Below, in pieces: positions 59,455 through 64,000 of a DNA stretch of 64,000 bases (its first letter is position 1; each line of letters begins with the position of its first letter). The notes under the pieces were generated by a model that worked only from the letters and a program-made list of their open reading frames with translations, made no database searches and was not told where the DNA came from. Origin of the DNA: Enterobacter chengduensis. GTDB taxonomy: Bacteria > Pseudomonadota > Gammaproteobacteria > Enterobacterales > Enterobacteriaceae. Where the stretch lies: assembly GCF_001984825.2 (NCBI RefSeq), contig NZ_CP043318.1, positions 372,001-436,000 on the forward strand, written 5' to 3'. The position numbers and the translations under genes are program-made.

Positions 59455-62400
59455 TGAAATTCCCACACTTCTTCATCCAGCGGCCTATTTTCGCGATTGT
59501 GTTATCGGTGTTTATGCTGATAGCTGGCGCTCTGGCTTTCTTTCAGCTTCCGCTGAGTGAATACCCATCGGTAACACCGCCTACCGTGCAGGTTTCGGCA
59601 AGCTACCCTGGTGCTAACCCTAAGGTGATTGCTGACACCGTTGCTGCTCCACTGGAACAGGCAATCAACGGGGTGGAAGGCATGTTGTACATGAGTTCCC
59701 AGATGTCTGCCGACGGTCGAATGGTCTTGACGATTTCATTCCGGCAGGGAACCGACCCCGATATTGCGCAGATTCAGGTGCAGAACCGGGTTTCTCGGGC
59801 CTTGCCGCGCTTGCCGACTGAGGTGCAGCAGATCGGTGTCGTGACGGAGAAAACGTCACCGGATATCCTCATGGTTGTGCATATATTTGCACAGGGCGAT
59901 CGCTACGATCCGCTTTATGTTTCCAACTATGCCATGTTGAACGTGCGTGATGAGCTATCACGCTTGCCAGGTATTGCCAGCGTCACGCTTGGGGGCGAGG
60001 GTGAATACGCGATGCGCGTCTGGCTGGATCCGACCAAAGTCGCTTCCCGCGGTTTGACGGCCAGTGATGTGACCGCAGCAATTCGTGAGCAGAATGTCCA
60101 GGTCGCGGCCGGTTCTGTCGGTCAACAGCCGAACAGCTCCTCAGCCTTCGAAGTCAGTATCAATGCCCAGGGGCGTCTGACCACCGTTGAGCAGTTTGGC
60201 GATATCGTGATCAAAGCTGGCGCTGACGGGCAGGTTACCCGCCTGCGCGATGTTGCGCGTCTGGAATTGGGATCGGACAACTATTCCCTGCGCAGCCTGC
60301 TGGACGATAAAAATGCCGTGGGTATGCACATCGTTATGACGCCAGGCGCCAATGCGCTGGACGTCTCTGCCTCGGTTCGGGCGACGATGGCGAGGCTGCA
60401 GGCCAACTTCCCGGAAGGTATCGAATACCGTATCGCTTATGACCCGACAGTGTTTGTCAGCGCCTCGTTGAAATCAGTGGCAATGACGTTGCTGGAGGCG
60501 ACGGTGTTGGTGGTACTGGTGGTGATGCTGTTCCTGCAAACCTGGCGGGCTTCGATCATCCCTCTGGTCGCGGTACCTATTTCGTTGGTCGGTACTTTCG
60601 CCCTCATGTATTTGTTCGGCTTTTCGCTCAACACGCTGTCGTTGTTTGGTCTGGTGTTATCGATTGGTATCGTTGTCGATGATGCCATTGTGGTGGTTGA
60701 AAACGTCGAACGGCATATTGCACAGGGCCGTTCTCCGAAAGAAGCGGCAAGAAGGGCCATGGACGAGGTGACTGGCCCTATTTTAGCCATTACTTCCGTT
60801 TTGGCTGCTGTGTTTATTCCTTCTGCGTTCCTGTCAGGATTGCAGGGGGAGTTCTATCGCCAGTTCGCGCTGACCATCGCCATTTCGACGATCTTGTCTG
60901 CGATCAACTCGTTGACGTTGTCGCCGGCGCTGGCATCGGTTCTGCTTAGACCCCATCAGGATATGGCGCAGGCCGACAGGTTGACGCGCATCATGGATCG
61001 CGTATTCGGTGGTTTCTTCCGTCGCTTTAACGCTTTCTTCGATAGATTGTCGAACAACTACGTTGGCGCAGTCCGCCGGGCCGTACGCGGCAGTATCATC
61101 GTGCTGGTGCTGTATGCCGGTTTCCTGGGCCTGACACTGTTGGGGTTCCAGCAGGTTCCTAACGGTTTTGTGCCCGCTCAGGACAAATACTATCTGGTTG
61201 GGATTGCTCAATTGCCTTCCGGCGCCTCGTTGGATCGCACGGAAGCCGTAGTGAAAGAGATGTCCCGAATTGCGCTGGCGGAACCTGGAGTGGAAAGCGT
61301 CGTGGCGTTTCCTGGGTTGTCGGTAAACGGCCCTAACATGCCTAACTCCGCATTGATGTTTACCATGCTGAAACCCTTCAGTGAACGTAAGGATCCTTCG
61401 CTGTCTGCCGAGGCTATTGCCGGTAGCCTGATGGGGAAATTTAGCCAGATACCTGACGGTTTTGTCGGGATCTTCCCGCCACCACCGGTACCGGGGCTGG
61501 GCAGCATGGGAGGATTTAAACTCCAGATCGAAGACCGGGCAGGGCTTGGCTTTGAAGAGCTGACCCGTGTTCAAGGGATGGTTATGGCGAAGGCCATGCA
61601 GGCTCCTGAACTGGCAGGGATGATGGCCAGTTTCCAGACCAACGCACCTCAGTTGCAGGTTGATATCGACCGCGTCAAAGCCAAGTCTCAGGGCGTCGCA
61701 CTGACCGATATCTTTGATACGTTGCAGGTGAATCTGGGGTCGCTGTATGTAAATGACTTTAACCGCTTCGGTCGTACGTATCGGGTGATCACTCAGGCGG
61801 ATGCGCAATTCCGTATGCAGCCTGAAGATATCGGGTTGCTTAAAGTGCGTAATGCCGCGGGTGACATGATCCCACTGGGAACGCTGGTGAACATTACCCG
61901 TACCTCTGGACCAGACCGTGTTATGCGTTACAACGGTTATCCGTCGGCGGATATTACCGGTGGCGCAGCGCCTGGCTACTCCTCCGGACAGGCAACGGCA
62001 GCTATTGAGAAGATCGTTAGTGAAACGCTGCCTGAGGGAATGACATACGAATGGACCGATCTGACTTACCAGGAGAAGCAGACTGGCAACTCGGCGCTGT
62101 ATATCTTCCCGTTGGCGGTGTTCCTGGCGTTCCTGATCCTGGCCGCACAATACAACAGCTGGTCGCTGCCGTTTGCGGTGCTGTTAATTGCCCCAATGGC
62201 ATTACTTTCCGCGATCGCCGGGGTTTGGCTATCGAATGGAGATAACAACATCTTCACGCAGATTGGTTTTGTGGTGCTGGTGGGACTGGCGGCGAAAAAC
62301 GCAATCCTGATCGTCGAGTTCGCTCGCGCCAGAGAGAGTGAAGGCGTCGATCCTCTGGCTGCTGTGCTGGAGGCCGCTCGCCTGCGTCTGCGCCCGATAC

Positions 62401-62627
62401 TGATGACCTCGTTGGCATTTATTGCGGGGGTTGTGCCTTTGGTGATCGCGAGCGGTGCCGGTGCGGAAATGCGTCATGCCATGGGGATTGCCGTGTTTGC
62501 CGGGATGCTGGGGGTGACGCTGTTCGGACTCTTGTTGACGCCAGTGTTCTATGTCGTGGTCCGTAAGCTGGTTATTCGCCGGGAAATCAAGCAGGCACAG
62601 CGGGCAATCAGTGATTCACGGCCATGA
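59454..62627 (+). CDS. RND multidrug efflux pump, inner-membrane subunit (MexF/BpeF type)
   Basis: Protein of 1057 residues, typical HAE1 length. N-terminus MKFPHFFIQRPIFAIVLSVF with the family FFIxRPIFA motif. The proton-relay pair Asp-Asp lies in GIVVDDAIVVVENVERHI, and the C-terminal half has GLAAKNAILIVEFARARES. Two large periplasmic loops are present. Sequence style (LPLSEYPSVTPPTVQVSASY) is of the MexF/BpeF/CeoB/OqxB group, whose members pump chloramphenicol, quinolones and trimethoprim; the real substrates here are not known. It is coupled to the adaptor gene by a 1-bp overlap. Confidence 0.92.
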   Translation: MKFPHFFIQRPIFAIVLSVFMLIAGALAFFQLPLSEYPSVTPPTVQVSASYPGANPKVIADTVAAPLEQAINGVEGMLYMSSQMSADGRMVLTISFRQGTDPDIAQIQVQNRVSRALPRLPTEVQQIGVVTEKTSPDILMVVHIFAQGDRYDPLYVSNYAMLNVRDELSRLPGIASVTLGGEGEYAMRVWLDPTKVASRGLTASDVTAAIREQNVQVAAGSVGQQPNSSSAFEVSINAQGRLTTVEQFGDIVIKAGADGQVTRLRDVARLELGSDNYSLRSLLDDKNAVGMHIVMTPGANALDVSASVRATMARLQANFPEGIEYRIAYDPTVFVSASLKSVAMTLLEATVLVVLVVMLFLQTWRASIIPLVAVPISLVGTFALMYLFGFSLNTLSLFGLVLSIGIVVDDAIVVVENVERHIAQGRSPKEAARRAMDEVTGPILAITSVLAAVFIPSAFLSGLQGEFYRQFALTIAISTILSAINSLTLSPALASVLLRPHQDMAQADRLTRIMDRVFGGFFRRFNAFFDRLSNNYVGAVRRAVRGSIIVLVLYAGFLGLTLLGFQQVPNGFVPAQDKYYLVGIAQLPSGASLDRTEAVVKEMSRIALAEPGVESVVAFPGLSVNGPNMPNSALMFTMLKPFSERKDPSLSAEAIAGSLMGKFSQIPDGFVGIFPPPPVPGLGSMGGFKLQIEDRAGLGFEELTRVQGMVMAKAMQAPELAGMMASFQTNAPQLQVDIDRVKAKSQGVALTDIFDTLQVNLGSLYVNDFNRFGRTYRVITQADAQFRMQPEDIGLLKVRNAAGDMIPLGTLVNITRTSGPDRVMRYNGYPSADITGGAAPGYSSGQATAAIEKIVSETLPEGMTYEWTDLTYQEKQTGNSALYIFPLAVFLAFLILAAQYNSWSLPFAVLLIAPMALLSAIAGVWLSNGDNNIFTQIGFVVLVGLAAKNAILIVEFARARESEGVDPLAAVLEAARLRLRPILMTSLAFIAGVVPLVIASGAGAEMRHAMGIAVFAGMLGVTLFGLLLTPVFYVVVRKLVIRREIKQAQRAISDSRP

Positions 62628-62644
62628 CGGGCGGAGAGAGAATA

Positions 62645-64000
62645 ATGAAAGCAGAGTATGAAATGAACCATCGTATTAATAAACTCTCGGTGCTGGCGAT
62701 GGCGCTGGTATTGGCCGGTTGTACTATGGCGCCGGACTACGAACGGCCTTCTGCACCAACGAGCTCAAGCTATCCTTCGGGAGCGGCTTATGCTCAGGGA
62801 ACAGTTTCAGCGGCTCAGACTGCCGTGGCTGATATCGGTTGGCGCGATTTCTATCGTGATCCGTTGTTGCAACAATTACTTGAGGTCGCGTTGGCAAACA
62901 ACCGCGATCTGCGCAAGTCGGTGCTGGATGTTGAGGCCGCGCGGGCTCAGTACCGGATCCGTCGTGCCGATATGTTGCCAACACTGAATGTGGATGCGGG
63001 CGCTACCGTGCAGCGTCTGCCCGCAGATGTCAGCCCGAGTGGTACAACGCAGATAACGCGGAGTTATGACGTTAATGGTGCGGTGTCAGCCTGGGAGCTG
63101 GATTTGTGGGGACGGGTTCGTAGCCTCAGCGATCGGGCGCTGGCAACGTACCTGGCGTTGGATGAAACACGGATTGCGGCAAGGCTGAGCCTGCTCGCTG
63201 AGGTGACAAACGCTTATCTGACGTTGCGTGCGGATCAGGAGTTGCTGCAACTGGCTCACGATACGCTGAGCACGCAAAAGAGGACTTACGCATTGACCCA
63301 GGCGCTGTTTGATGCGGGTAATGCAACGCAAATTGATTTGCGGCGCGCAGAGATTGCGTTGCGTACTGCGGAAGTCAGTCAGGCTGCTTATACGAGGGTG
63401 GCGGCGCAGGATCGCAATGCACTGGTTTTGCTTTTAGGGCAGCCATTGACGGCCGAACTCTCGGCCAGCCTGGATAAGGCGAATACCTTGCCCGATGACA
63501 TCATCCCTTCCGCGTTGCCGGCGGGCTTGCCGGCAGAATTGCTGGTGCGTCGTCCGGATGTCCGTGCGGCAGAGCAGCAACTGCGTGCGGCCAATGCCAA
63601 TATCGGGGCCGCTCGCGCGGCATTTTTCCCGGCAATCAGTTTGACAGGATCGGCTGGTACGGCCAGTTCGAGTCTGGACGGGTTGTTCGAGCCGGGGTCA
63701 GCGGCCTGGAGTTTTGTTCCGCAAATCTCGTTGCCTATTTTCCGGGGAGGCGCTCTGCGCGCCAATCTGGACCTAGCCCAGGTACAAAAGCGCATCGAAA
63801 TTGCGAATTACGAGAAGGCGATTCAGGTTGCCTTCCGCGAAGTGGCTGATGGCCTGGCGGGCAGACAAACCCTGGACGATCAATTCCGTTCAGAACAATT
63901 GTTGGTGCAGGCCAGCCAGGCTAACTATGAATTGGCCTCACAGCGCTTCCGGGCCGGTATTGACGATAATCTGGCGGAGCTTGACGCGCAACGAGCGCTG
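62645..64000 (+). CDS. Outer-membrane efflux lipoprotein (NodT/OprN type), runs off the right edge
   Basis: Partial gene; 452 codons are inside the window and the end is missing. It starts MKAEYEMNHRINKLSVLAMA; the signal ends in the lipobox LAGC (GCTMAPDYERP follows), so the protein should be lipidated. The body is TolC-like with two repeats: SYDVNGAVSAWELDLWGRVR, and RRPDVRAAEQQLRAANANIG with FFPAISLTGSAG. With the adaptor and pump genes it makes a full tripartite efflux system in one operon. An alternative start is ATG 62663. Confidence 0.9.
   Translation, partial: MKAEYEMNHRINKLSVLAMALVLAGCTMAPDYERPSAPTSSSYPSGAAYAQGTVSAAQTAVADIGWRDFYRDPLLQQLLEVALANNRDLRKSVLDVEAARAQYRIRRADMLPTLNVDAGATVQRLPADVSPSGTTQITRSYDVNGAVSAWELDLWGRVRSLSDRALATYLALDETRIAARLSLLAEVTNAYLTLRADQELLQLAHDTLSTQKRTYALTQALFDAGNATQIDLRRAEIALRTAEVSQAAYTRVAAQDRNALVLLLGQPLTAELSASLDKANTLPDDIIPSALPAGLPAELLVRRPDVRAAEQQLRAANANIGAARAAFFPAISLTGSAGTASSSLDGLFEPGSAAWSFVPQISLPIFRGGALRANLDLAQVQKRIEIANYEKAIQVAFREVADGLAGRQTLDDQFRSEQLLVQASQANYELASQRFRAGIDDNLAELDAQRAL

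Noticed and set aside
60834..62150. 438-codon frame antisense to the RND pump gene
   Set aside because: Shadow frame; pump gene motifs on the plus strand are unambiguous.

Overview
The window looks like a chromosomal segment of an Enterobacter-type member of the Enterobacteriaceae (Enterobacter, Lelliottia or a close relative). Three things point there: a complete 14-gene phn (C-P lyase) operon, the E. coli-like neighbourhood yjdP-phn-yjdN-yjdM-crfC-yjcZ-(kdgT)-proP, and an rRNA operon whose 16S and 5S have E. coli lengths. The genus comes from overall sequence character and was not tested by any search.

Layout. (1) 0-8.3 kb: a rare-sugar locus on the minus strand (ABC ATPase, permease, binding protein, D-lyxose isomerase, class II aldolase) diverges from a hybrid sensor kinase. 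An IS110-family element has inserted in the middle of the sugar operon, inside a REP-like palindrome. (2) 8.4-12.8 kb: a decayed type VI secretion (T6SS) vgrG cassette. VgrG has two internal deletions, but a DUF4123 adaptor, two tandem DUF3304-like putative immunity genes and a Tle1/DUF2235-like putative effector are intact. (3) 12.9-25.2 kb: yjdP, then phnCDEFGHIJKLMNOP and the yjdN and yjdM genes on the minus strand, broken up by palindromic repeats. (4) 25.8-33.2 kb: crfC, yjcZ, kdgT, proP with its CRP-controlled promoter, and a NicO-type metal exporter. (5) 33.4-38.7 kb: an rRNA operon, 16S - tRNA-Glu(TTC) - 23S - 5S, with P1/P2 promoters and a terminator. (6) 38.8-40.0 kb: an intact IS3-family IS407-group element with a 4-bp target duplication. 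(7) From 40.14 kb to the right edge: an integrative genomic island. Its left boundary is a 19-bp copy of the 3' end of a tRNA-Phe gene next to the old tRNA terminator.

The island starts with a CP4-57-like block on the minus strand: DUF4942 with an amber stop, DUF957, DUF5983, cbtA/cbeA toxin-antitoxin, yeeT, radC-like, ArdB/KlcA antirestriction, DUF932, YkfF-like, YfjT/YpjK/YfjS-like envelope proteins and a WYL regulator. A glycine-zipper protein and a ribbon-helix-helix-like protein with palindromes upstream follow. A 1.4-kb stretch without genes separates this from a plus-strand block with two HUH/Gp2-like proteins, AlpA, a 44-residue cysteine protein, tandem zinc-ribbon paralogues and DUF2913. 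Next is a T6SS scar (tssB fragment - IS256-family fragment - tssK fragment). The last part is a MexEF-OprN-type RND efflux operon that runs off the window, presumably as cargo.

The most interesting signal is in the IS110 element. Its non-coding end holds a structured RNA candidate with four short segments. In the expected order, they match the left and right halves of the actual insertion site and of the element's own junction, as a bridge RNA should. Other points worth a second look are the tRNA-Phe scar, the HUH pair with zinc-ribbon genes, and the Tle1-like protein with Asp at the nucleophile position.
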